A stretch of DNA of 64,000 nt from Planomonospora sp. ID67723 (GTDB lineage: Bacteria; Actinomycetota; Actinomycetes; Streptosporangiales; Streptosporangiaceae): assembly GCF_015711605.1 (NCBI RefSeq), contig NZ_JABTEZ010000003.1, forward strand, positions 744,001 through 808,000. The letters run 5' to 3'. A program made the position numbers and the translations under genes. Under the pieces are notes generated by a model. That model searched no databases. It worked only from the letters and a program-made list of their open reading frames with translations, and was not told the origin of the DNA. Each line of letters opens with the position of its first letter. The first letter of the stretch is position 1. Below are positions 9,379 through 16,480 of the stretch, in pieces.

Positions 9379-10694
9379 CGGCGGCCCGCCCGTACGGCCG
9401 CCGCCAGCGGGGTGTGCGGTCCCGCGGCGAGGATCAGCTCCTCCTGCAGGCGCCGCCGGGCCGCGCCGGTCAGCCGGTGGAACTGCGGGCCGGGCACGTA
9501 GCCCCCCGCCTCCTCCCCGGCCTTCACCTGGCTCACCAGCCCGGCGTGCCGCAGGCTCCGCAGCGCGGTCTCCAGCTCACCGATCGGCAGCCGGGTGTGC
9601 CGCCGCAGCTCCTCCACCTGTGCCGGGAACGGCGACAGCCAGCCGTCGGCGGGCAGCCGGCCCTCGGCGCGGGGGATCGCCACCGAGTGGATCAGCACCA
9701 GGGTCAGCACGGCGCGCCCGGCCTCGTCCGGGACGGTGCCCGCCCCGGCCGCCGCATCGTCGGCGTAACCGGAGGTCCACGTCTCGCGTCCCTGGACGAG
9801 GACCCGTCCCCGGCGCCGGAGCAGCTCCGCCAGCACCCGTCGCAGCACCGGGTCTCGCAGCGCGGCGAACCTGGCCTCGTGGACCGGCTCGGCCGCGTGC
9901 TCCACCGCCATGAACGCGGCGACGATCTCCGCCCGGTGGCGCTCGTCGAACGGGCCGAGCAGATCTTCGTCGACTCCCTCGGGCACGGTGACGCTCGCGG
10001 AGGCCCCCGAGGACCCGGCGGTCTCGGCCTGCCCGGCGGTGGGCAGCACGTCCAGCCCGGCCGGCTCCTCCCCGGGTCCGGGCAGCCGGCGCATCAGCTC
10101 GCGTAGCTGCGTATGGGACCCGGCGGGCCAGGACGCGCACCGGGGGCCGAGCCGTACCAGGCCGTCACCCACCACCAGCCAGGCCGAGTCGTGCAGGCGG
10201 CGCAGCGCGCCGACGGCCCAGCTGCGCATGAGATCGTCGCCGCGGCCGATCAGCGCCCGGTAGGCCGCCAGCACGTCGTCCACCGGCGCGGGCGTCCCCG
10301 GCCAGGGGTCGGCGGTCAGGTCGCTCCAGCAGCACTTCAACGCGGCGGCCAGCACCCGCCGGGTCTCCCCGGACCGTTCCACATGCACCGGGGCCGTGTG
10401 GTACTCCTCCAGGAGCGAGGGGGTCGCCCCGTCGGGCCAGGCGGGCAGTGCGAAGCCGGTCCCGTCGCCGCGCGCCAGCCGCACCATCCCCGGCGGGGCG
10501 GGCTCGTCCGCGCCCAGGGGGAGCGGCCCGGTCGCCCGCGCCCGGGCGTGCGCCGACGCGGCGGCCGTCACGCCCATGGCCCCGGACTCGGGGGTGGTGG
10601 TGCGGGCCCCGGACTCGGGGGTGGTGGTGCGGGCCCCGGACTCGGGGGTGGTGGTGCGGGCCCCGGGCTGCGGTGGGCCGGGCTCAGGCGTCAC
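9375..10694 (-). CDS. SMC-operon accessory protein, possibly MukE/kite-like
   Basis: 439 residues, not recognised by name. After a Pro/Thr-rich N-terminus with three perfect GARTTTPES repeats, the chain looks like several winged-helix-sized helical domains (for example ELRRHTRLPIGELETALRSL near the C-terminus). Its place between a putative kleisin-like protein and an SMC-like ATPase matches the kite subunit (MukE/JetB) of MukFEB and Wadjet operons, but it is about twice the usual length of those proteins. GTG start at 10694, overlapping the upstream gene by 11 bp; the stop overlaps the SMC start by 4 bp. Role is inferred from gene order. Confidence 0.65.
   Translation of the reverse strand: MTPEPGPPQPGARTTTPESGARTTTPESGARTTTPESGAMGVTAAASAHARARATGPLPLGADEPAPPGMVRLARGDGTGFALPAWPDGATPSLLEEYHTAPVHVERSGETRRVLAAALKCCWSDLTADPWPGTPAPVDDVLAAYRALIGRGDDLMRSWAVGALRRLHDSAWLVVGDGLVRLGPRCASWPAGSHTQLRELMRRLPGPGEEPAGLDVLPTAGQAETAGSSGASASVTVPEGVDEDLLGPFDERHRAEIVAAFMAVEHAAEPVHEARFAALRDPVLRRVLAELLRRRGRVLVQGRETWTSGYADDAAAGAGTVPDEAGRAVLTLVLIHSVAIPRAEGRLPADGWLSPFPAQVEELRRHTRLPIGELETALRSLRHAGLVSQVKAGEEAGGYVPGPQFHRLTGAARRRLQEELILAAGPHTPLAAAVRAGRR
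10581..10661 (-). repeat. Three perfect 27-bp tandem repeats in a coding region
   Basis: Units at 10581-10607, 10608-10634 and 10635-10661 are identical and encode GARTTTPES three times in the disordered N-terminus of the middle protein of the SMC-like operon. The copy number is probably variable between strains. Confidence 0.95.
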
Positions 10695-11901
10695 GGCCGG
10701 TCCTCTCCAGGACGCCGTGGGAGAGCCACGCGGGTTCGGCGCCGGGAGCCGCGGTCAGCCCGCCGGTCCAGCGCAGCCGGTAGGGGGACTCGGGACGCAG
10801 GTCGATCGAGACGAGGTCGGCCAGGAGGCGGCGGGCGGAGACCCACTCGCCGTCGGCGGTGAGCAGCTCCTCCAGCCGGGCCGCGGAGCGTCCGGCGAGC
10901 GCCGCCTCCGCGACGGAGGCCAGCCGGTCGAGGCCGCCGGGGGCCGCCTCGTGGGAGTCGGCGGGGCCGGGATCGGGCAGGGGCGAACGCGGGGGAGTGG
11001 GCTGGGCCGGGGCGGGGCGGGGGCTCTCGTCGACGGCCCGGACGATCGCCGCGGGGTCGTGCCACGGGGCCGGGGCGTCGAACACGAAACCGTCGAGCAC
11101 GGCGGCCAGACGCTCCTTGCTGGCGGTCTGGGCGAAGGTCCGCCAGGTCTCGGCGGGCAGCAGCGTCAGGTTCCGGGTCGTGCCCGCGGAGTCGGCCAGC
11201 CGCCCGGCGGCGCGGCGGGAGGCGTCGCTGTAGGCGTAGATCGCGGCGCGCAGCTCGGTGCAGGTGCGGTCGAGGTCGGGCCAGCGGGTCAGGATCGTGC
11301 CGTGCAGGCTCTGCGCCCGCAGCGCGATCTCCTCGGTGCCCCAGAGCTTGGGGGCCTGCTCGCGCAGCTCCTCGATGGTGCCGCTGGTCAGCGTGACCAG
11401 CTCCAGCGCCCAGAGCCGGAACGCCCGCGCCAGGTTGTGCGCGCTGGCGCGCGCCTCCTCCATGGTCGTGCGCGGGTCGGCGACGTTGAGGTCCTCCAGC
11501 GCGAGCAGCCGGTGCATCTCCGACTGACCGCCGTCGTCCATCATCCGCCGGATGAACATCAGCCCCACCACACTCGTGAACGAGGCCCGGTAGCGGAGCT
11601 GGTTGGGCTTGGGGAACACCTCGCGGATCGCGCCGAGCCCCTTCAGCACCCGCAGGCGGTTGTCGAACATCTCCAGCGGGTAGGCCCGGCAGGCGTGCCG
11701 CATCTGCTCGTGGGTCAGCCACTCCTCCCCGGCCTCGGCGAACGCCGCGAACAGCGTCTCGGCGATGTCGACCAGCACGGGGTCGTCCACGACCGCGCCG
11801 CTGTCGCGCGCGAGCGCGGCGAACATCCGGCGGTAGGTCGAGAGCACGGCCTCCTCGCCGAGGGCGGAGTCCAGCGTGATCTCGTGGTTCGTCTCTGGCA
11901 C
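10684..11901 (-). CDS. SMC-operon first gene, possibly kleisin-like
   Basis: About 405 residues, not recognised by name. Mainly helical; the N-terminal part (for example WLTHEQMRHACRAYP and FDNRLRVLKGLGAIREVF) looks like a winged helix, followed by a long helical middle and a Pro-rich linker, then a short C-terminal domain. In MukFEB and Wadjet operons the kleisin (MukF/JetA) is encoded first, as here. I saw no motif proving kleisin function. The GTG at 11901 (VPETNHEITLD) was chosen over an ATG 57 codons upstream because the extra segment has no protein-like character; no clear ribosome binding site supports either. First gene of the operon, divergent from the ramR-like regulator. Confidence 0.6.
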   Translation of the reverse strand: MPETNHEITLDSALGEEAVLSTYRRMFAALARDSGAVVDDPVLVDIAETLFAAFAEAGEEWLTHEQMRHACRAYPLEMFDNRLRVLKGLGAIREVFPKPNQLRYRASFTSVVGLMFIRRMMDDGGQSEMHRLLALEDLNVADPRTTMEEARASAHNLARAFRLWALELVTLTSGTIEELREQAPKLWGTEEIALRAQSLHGTILTRWPDLDRTCTELRAAIYAYSDASRRAAGRLADSAGTTRNLTLLPAETWRTFAQTASKERLAAVLDGFVFDAPAPWHDPAAIVRAVDESPRPAPAQPTPPRSPLPDPGPADSHEAAPGGLDRLASVAEAALAGRSAARLEELLTADGEWVSARRLLADLVSIDLRPESPYRLRWTGGLTAAPGAEPAWLSHGVLERTGRDA

Positions 11902-12095
11902 GCGGTATACCGTACGGCCTGCGCCCGACAGTCCCGCCGCCGAAGTCCTCACCGGCCGGAGGCGATGGGCGTGTCCGTCTCCCGCCACTCCTGTTACGTC
12001 TGACCAAATCAGGGTAAAGGGTAACCGTTTGATACCTGTGGGTAAGCAACAGCGGTGCGCGAGGCCTGTCACATCAGGGTGAAGGGGAACATTCT
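11902..12095. promoter_or_regulatory. Divergent control region with 18-bp direct repeat
   Basis: 194 bp between the SMC-like operon (leftward) and the ramR-like gene (rightward). It carries a direct repeat with 16 of 18 bases identical, atcagggtaaagggtaac at 12008-12025 and atcagggtgaaggggaac at 12073-12090, spaced 65 bp start to start. The second copy contains the ribosome binding site (gaagggga) of the regulator gene, so binding there could block translation or transcription. Confidence 0.5.
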
Positions 12096-12752
12096 GTGAT
12101 CAGCGCTCTGATCGCCGAGGACATGCATCTCATTCGGGGCGCGATGGCCGCTCTGCTCTCCACCGAGCAGGACATCACCGTTGTCGACGAGGTCGGGCAC
12201 GGTGACGAGGTCGTGGGCGCATGCCTGCGCCACCGGCCCGACGTCGCGCTCATCGACATCGGCCTGCCCGGTACCGACGGCATCACTGCGGCGGCCGAGC
12301 TGCGCCGCAGGCTCCCCTCCTGCAACACGGTGATCCTGACGGGTCTGGCGACGCCCGCGGCGTTGCGCAGGGCCCTGGACGCCGGGGCACGAGGCTTCTT
12401 CGTCAAAGACACCCCCGCCGGGCAACTGGCCGAGTGCGTGCGCCGCGTCATGGCCGGCGAGCGGGTGGTCGACCCCGAACTGGCCGTCGCCGCCCTCAAC
12501 GCCAGGAAGAACCCGCTCACATCCCGGGAGCTGGAGGTCCTCAAAGTGGCCGCGGAGGGAGCGCCGGTCGACGAGATCGCCGACCGGCTCTTCCTGTCGG
12601 GCGGCACGGTCCGCAACTACCTGTCGCGGATCCTCGCCAAGGTGGGGGCGAGGACGCGGGTGGAGGCCATCAGGATCGCCAGGGAGGACGGCTGGCTGTG
12701 GCCGGAGGACGTGACCGAGATCGGGCTGGTCCGCTACCGCTCGCGCACCTGA
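12096..12752 (+). CDS. ramR: NarL/LuxR-type response regulator, RamR-like
   Basis: 218 residues: receiver domain with acidic pocket E8-D9, phosphoacceptor D54 (VALIDIGLPGTDG), T82 and K104 all present, then a LuxR helix-turn-helix (LTSRELEVLKVAAEGAPVDE). GTG start with ribosome binding site gaagggga 7 bp upstream. It lies next to and convergent with ramB, overlapping it by 19 bp at the 3' ends. In Streptomyces RamR activates the ramCSAB operon for the surfactant peptide SapB; the same set of genes here makes that role likely. Unlike an orphan regulator, a DesK-type kinase gene sits at the far end of the cluster. Confidence 0.8.
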   Translation: MISALIAEDMHLIRGAMAALLSTEQDITVVDEVGHGDEVVGACLRHRPDVALIDIGLPGTDGITAAAELRRRLPSCNTVILTGLATPAALRRALDAGARGFFVKDTPAGQLAECVRRVMAGERVVDPELAVAALNARKNPLTSRELEVLKVAAEGAPVDEIADRLFLSGGTVRNYLSRILAKVGARTRVEAIRIAREDGWLWPEDVTEIGLVRYRSRT

Positions 12753-14476
12753 ACCCGGGGCGGGTGCGGCTCCGTCCGCACGGCTCGCACCCGGGCGCCT
12801 GCGGGGTCCCAGTGGCCGGCCAGGTCGGCGTAGAGCGGTGAGCGGGCGAGCATCTCCTCGTGCCGCCCCAGCATCACGCGCGTGCCGTCCATGACCAGGA
12901 CGCGCCGGGCGCGCAGGGCCGAGGTCAGCCGGTGGGCGATGACGAGAAGCGTTGCGCCGCGGCGGGCGAACGCCTCCTCGGCGCGTGCTTCCGCCACCGG
13001 GTCGAGATGGCAGGTCGCCTCGTCGAGGACCAGCAGGCGGGCGGGGGCCAGGTAGGCCCGGCACAGCGCGACCAGCTGGCGTTCGCTCGGCGAGAGCATG
13101 CCGGAGCGGATCTCGGCGGAGTAGCCGCCCACCCGGTCCACCAGGCCGGACAGGCCGACCGCGGCGACGGCGGCGTCCACGTCGGCGTCGGACGCCCGCG
13201 CGAGGTAGGTCAGGTTCTCCATGAGCGATCCCCGGAAGACGTAGGACTCCTGTGGGATGAGGACCCGTTCGGCCCGGTCGAGCCGGTGGGCGGGCACGCC
13301 GCCGACGGTGATCCGGCCGGCGCCGGGTGTCAGGAGACCGGCCAGGAGCGCGGCGAGGGTGGACTTGCCGATCCCGCTGGGCCCGACCACGGCGATGTGG
13401 TCGCCGTCGGGGATGGACAGGGCGAGGCCGTCGATCACCGGTTCGGCGTGCGGTCCGTAGGCGAACGTCACTCCGCGCAGCTCGACCCGCCCGTCCCGTC
13501 CCGGGAGGAGGTCCGCCACCGGCCGGTTCCCGTCGTCCGGCCCGCGGGGGCCCGCGATCCGCTCCAGCGAGACCCGTAGGCGGACCCCGCTGACGCCCAG
13601 GCCCTGCACGAGGTTGCCCAGGGCCGGTGCCAGCGACTGCGTCACGTAGGCCAGGGCGCCCAGGATCGTCCCGGCGCCCGCTCCCTCGGTCAGCAGCCAG
13701 GGGGTGCCGGCCAGCACCAGCAGGACCGGCAGCCGGCCGCCCACCGCGAGCGACAGGCTCCGGACGGCGGTCACCCGGGCGAGCGAGAGCCCCGTCTCCG
13801 CCTGCTCCGCCACCCGGTGCCCGAGCGCGGCGGCCATCCGGTCCTCCGCCCCGCAGGCCGTGATGTCGCGCAACGCGCCGACCGCGGCGGCGACCGACTC
13901 GGTGGTCCGCTCGTCGGCCAGGAGGAACTCCCGCTGCCGCCCGGCCAGCGCCGGCAGCGAGAGCAGGAACAGGCCGAGACCGGTGACGAAGGGTGGCAGC
14001 ACGAGCACGAGCACCTGCGGCATCAGCGTCGCCATGCCGAGCACCACGCTCACCGCGGTGAAGGCGAAGGACCGGACGACCGTGATGACCGAGGCGAGGG
14101 CGTCACGGGCCATCTCCGCCTGGAGGTTCGAGCGCGCCACGGCCGAGCCGTCCACGCCCCGGCCCAGCCGGGCCGACCGGTCCAGCGCGCTCCCGACGAC
14201 GTGGCCGAGCAGGTCCTCGCGGAACGGCTCCACGATGGCGGCGATGGTCAGTATGACCTGCCGGGTCGCGGCCGCGGCCACCAGCCAGGCACCGCCGAGG
14301 AGGGCCAGCCAGGCGAATCCCGTTCCGGGCCGCCCGGCGGCGAAGCCGTCGTCGATCGCCCGCGCGACGGCGAGACCGACGACGAGCGCGGGCGCGGTCT
14401 CCACGACCGACCACAGGCCCAGTCCGGCCAGCAGACGCGGGTCGCGGCGGAGCGCCCTGCGGACCGGCCGGTTCAC
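12734..14476 (-). CDS. ramB: ABC exporter, fused membrane/ATPase subunit, RamB-like
   Basis: 580 residues: N-terminal six-helix ABC exporter membrane domain, then an ATPase with Walker A GPSGIGKST and Walker B LLVLDEATCHLD. The signature is degenerate, LSPSERQ in place of LSGGQ, suggesting one weak catalytic site in the transporter. GTG start overlaps the ramA-like stop (GTGA). With ramA it should form a heterodimeric half-transporter that exports the modified lanthipeptide. An in-frame ATG 34 codons upstream lies inside the previous gene and is rejected. Confidence 0.85.
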   Translation of the reverse strand: MNRPVRRALRRDPRLLAGLGLWSVVETAPALVVGLAVARAIDDGFAAGRPGTGFAWLALLGGAWLVAAAATRQVILTIAAIVEPFREDLLGHVVGSALDRSARLGRGVDGSAVARSNLQAEMARDALASVITVVRSFAFTAVSVVLGMATLMPQVLVLVLPPFVTGLGLFLLSLPALAGRQREFLLADERTTESVAAAVGALRDITACGAEDRMAAALGHRVAEQAETGLSLARVTAVRSLSLAVGGRLPVLLVLAGTPWLLTEGAGAGTILGALAYVTQSLAPALGNLVQGLGVSGVRLRVSLERIAGPRGPDDGNRPVADLLPGRDGRVELRGVTFAYGPHAEPVIDGLALSIPDGDHIAVVGPSGIGKSTLAALLAGLLTPGAGRITVGGVPAHRLDRAERVLIPQESYVFRGSLMENLTYLARASDADVDAAVAAVGLSGLVDRVGGYSAEIRSGMLSPSERQLVALCRAYLAPARLLVLDEATCHLDPVAEARAEEAFARRGATLLVIAHRLTSALRARRVLVMDGTRVMLGRHEEMLARSPLYADLAGHWDPAGARVRAVRTEPHPPRVQVRER

Positions 14477-16203
14477 GGGGTGTCCACCCGGCTCATCCCA
14501 TTTCGGTGGCTCGGCCCGGTCTCGCCGGGTACGGCCGGCCGGGCCTGGAAGACCGCCCGATAGCGGGGGTCGCCCCACAGGATGCGGTGCCGGTCGCAGG
14601 CGCGCATCCGGCCCTCCTCCAGCCAGATCACCCAGTCGGCCGCCGCCGCGGTCGCGACCCGGTGGGTCACGATCAGCCGGGTGCGGTGCCCCATCTCGCC
14701 GGAGAGCGCCGTGGCCACCTGGTGTTCTGTGGCGGTGTCAAGGCTGGAGGTGGCGTCGTCCAGGACGAGCAGGCGCCGCCCCTGCGCGAAGGCCCGGGCC
14801 AGGCCGAGCCGCTGTCGCTCCCCGCCGGACATCGGCGCGTCCTCCGGGCGCGTGTCGTATCCCAGCGGGAGCCGGCGTACGAACGCGTCGGCGCACGCCG
14901 CCCGGGCGGCCGTGCGCAGGGCTTGCGGGTCGGGGTCGCGCAGGCCGAGGCCGATGGCGTCGGCCACGGTGTCGCCCACCAGGACGGGTCGTTCGAAGGC
15001 GTAGCCGACGGCTCCGCGCAGCGCCTCACGGGACAGGTCGGGCAGCGGAACGCCGTCGAGGGAGACGGTGCCGCGGGCGGGATCCGTCAGGCGGCCGGCG
15101 AGGGCGGCGAGGAGCGACTTCCCCGCGCCGGAGCGTCCGACCACCGCCACCGCGCATCCGCCCGGGACGACCAGACTGACGTCACTCAGCCCCTCCACGC
15201 TGACGCCCTCCAGCTCCAGGGTGCCGGGACCGGGCGGAAGCCGCCGGTCACCGTACCGCCGGGGGCTGCCGGAGATCAGCTCGACGATCCGCCCCGCCGA
15301 GGCGCGTGCCCTGGCCAGCCGGCTCATGTACCCCAGTGCCGCGCCGATCCCGGCGCCGAGCATGGTGTAGCGGGCGGCGGAGTACAGCTCTCCGGCGGAC
15401 AGGCCGCCGGCGGCCAGGCGGAGGCCGCCCACGCCGAGCACGGCCACCTCCAGCAGCGGGACCACGAAAGCCCCCTGCATGCCGGCGCGGGCGTTGGCCC
15501 GCCACAGGTCCATGGCGTGGGCGCGCAGCCGGGGGAGCGCGGTCAGCACCCGCGCCTTCTCCCGGGCGAGCGTGCCGGCGGCGGCGATCGTGCGGGCCCC
15601 GGCCAGCGCGTCGGTCAGGCGGGCGGCGATGTCGCCCTGGGCCTCCTGGTAACCGGCGGCCAAGGAGGTGCTCACCCTGAGGAAGGCCCGCAGCACCAGC
15701 AGGATGCCGGTGAGCCCGGCGGCCAGGGTCGCCGTCAGCCAGGGGTCGATGAGGGTGAGCGCCACCAGGCTGCCCGCGGTGGGGACGATCAGCGCCGCGC
15801 CGGTGATGACGGTCTCCGGTGCGCGGCCGGCCTCCTCGACGTTCACGCCCGTCCTGGTGGCCAGCTCTCCCTCCGAGAATCGGCGGTTCAGAACGGGTCC
15901 GGCGCCGAGTACGTGGTGGACGATCCGCCGGCGCAGCCACTGCGCGGCCCGTGCGTTGCCTGAACCGGCCGCCCAGACGCCGAGGGCGTCGCACAGCACG
16001 GCCGTGGTCACGATCGCGGCGCAGGCGCCCAGCCACGTCCCGCCTGCGGGTTCGGCCGCGACCAGGCCGTCGACGGCCCGGCCCAGGACGAACGGGAGCG
16101 TCAGCTCCGCGAACGCGCCGGTGACGGAGGCGACCGCCAGGACGCCCGGCCAGGGGCCGCCCCGCCGAACGGCCTGGACAACGAGCCGATCCGCTGCCTG
16201 CAC
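14473..16203 (-). CDS. ramA: ABC exporter, fused membrane/ATPase subunit, RamA-like
   Basis: 576 residues: ABC exporter membrane domain (about 300 residues) and ATPase with Walker A GRSGAGKSL, a complete signature MSGGERQRLGLARAF and Walker B LLVLDDATSSLD. The GTG at 16203 follows a strong ribosome binding site (aggagggg); the longer frame upstream would run through the hairpin behind ramS and is rejected. Partner of the next gene. No peptidase C39 domain is fused to it, so leader removal must be done elsewhere, as in other class III systems. Confidence 0.85.
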   Translation of the reverse strand: MQAADRLVVQAVRRGGPWPGVLAVASVTGAFAELTLPFVLGRAVDGLVAAEPAGGTWLGACAAIVTTAVLCDALGVWAAGSGNARAAQWLRRRIVHHVLGAGPVLNRRFSEGELATRTGVNVEEAGRAPETVITGAALIVPTAGSLVALTLIDPWLTATLAAGLTGILLVLRAFLRVSTSLAAGYQEAQGDIAARLTDALAGARTIAAAGTLAREKARVLTALPRLRAHAMDLWRANARAGMQGAFVVPLLEVAVLGVGGLRLAAGGLSAGELYSAARYTMLGAGIGAALGYMSRLARARASAGRIVELISGSPRRYGDRRLPPGPGTLELEGVSVEGLSDVSLVVPGGCAVAVVGRSGAGKSLLAALAGRLTDPARGTVSLDGVPLPDLSREALRGAVGYAFERPVLVGDTVADAIGLGLRDPDPQALRTAARAACADAFVRRLPLGYDTRPEDAPMSGGERQRLGLARAFAQGRRLLVLDDATSSLDTATEHQVATALSGEMGHRTRLIVTHRVATAAAADWVIWLEEGRMRACDRHRILWGDPRYRAVFQARPAVPGETGPSHRNGMSRVDTP

Positions 16204-16242
16204 CGGTTCCCCTCCTGGTCCGTCGTGATATGTCGGACATCG

Positions 16243-16287
16243 GACGTGCCCGGGACGGCTTCCATCGCCGGCCGTCCCGGGCACGTC
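16243..16287 (-). terminator. Strong hairpin between ramS and ramA
   Basis: Perfect 17-bp inverted repeat (arms 16243-16259 and 16271-16287, loop 11 nt) beginning 9 bp after the precursor stop codon. It probably acts as a partial terminator or 3' stabiliser, so that the precursor mRNA accumulates far above that of the transporter genes. Confidence 0.75.
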
Positions 16288-16296
16288 ATGCCGCTG

Positions 16297-16410
16297 CTAG
16301 CAGACGGCGCTCAGGGTGCTGTCGTGGTGGCTGCAGAGCAGGAGGCTGACGGTGCTGTCGGGGCCGCCCTTGGTGGCGGATTCCAGGGCCTGGAGGTCGA
16401 GAAGAGCCAT
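16297..16410 (-). CDS. ramS: Class III lanthipeptide precursor, SapB/AmfS-like
   Basis: 37-residue precursor. Leader begins MALLDLQALE, the amphipathic LxLQ-type recognition motif of class III leaders (RamS has LFDLQSME). The core carries S19-T-V-S22-L-L-L-C26, matching the S-x-x-S-x-x-x-C ring pattern and the SLLLC of SapB, and a second S31-T-L-S34-A-V-C37 with only two residues before the final Cys, which is the last residue. Ser dehydration and Cys addition would give two (methyl)lanthionine or labionin rings. Ribosome binding site aaagga 9 bp upstream of ATG. It lies between the synthetase and transporter genes, exactly as ramS does in Streptomyces. The expected product is a morphogenetic surfactant for aerial growth. 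Confidence 0.93.
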   Translation of the reverse strand: MALLDLQALESATKGGPDSTVSLLLCSHHDSTLSAVC

Positions 16411-16480
16411 GGGGATCATTCCTTTTCGTGGTTGTCCGAATGGGTGTCCGAATTAGTTCGGGCCGGGGATCGGCGGTGGG
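16411..16480 (-). other. ramC-ramS spacer with short repeats
   Basis: 70-bp gap holding the 9-mer tgtccgaat twice (16433-16441 and 16445-16453, 12-bp period). It contains the ramS ribosome binding site. Whether a separate ramS promoter lies here cannot be told. Confidence 0.4.

Noticed and set aside
5029-9501. Very long open frame on the plus strand opposite the exporter and SMC-like genes
   Set aside because: Composition is Arg/Gly/His/Gln-rich with no domain; it mirrors the GC-rich minus-strand genes, which show clear protein motifs.
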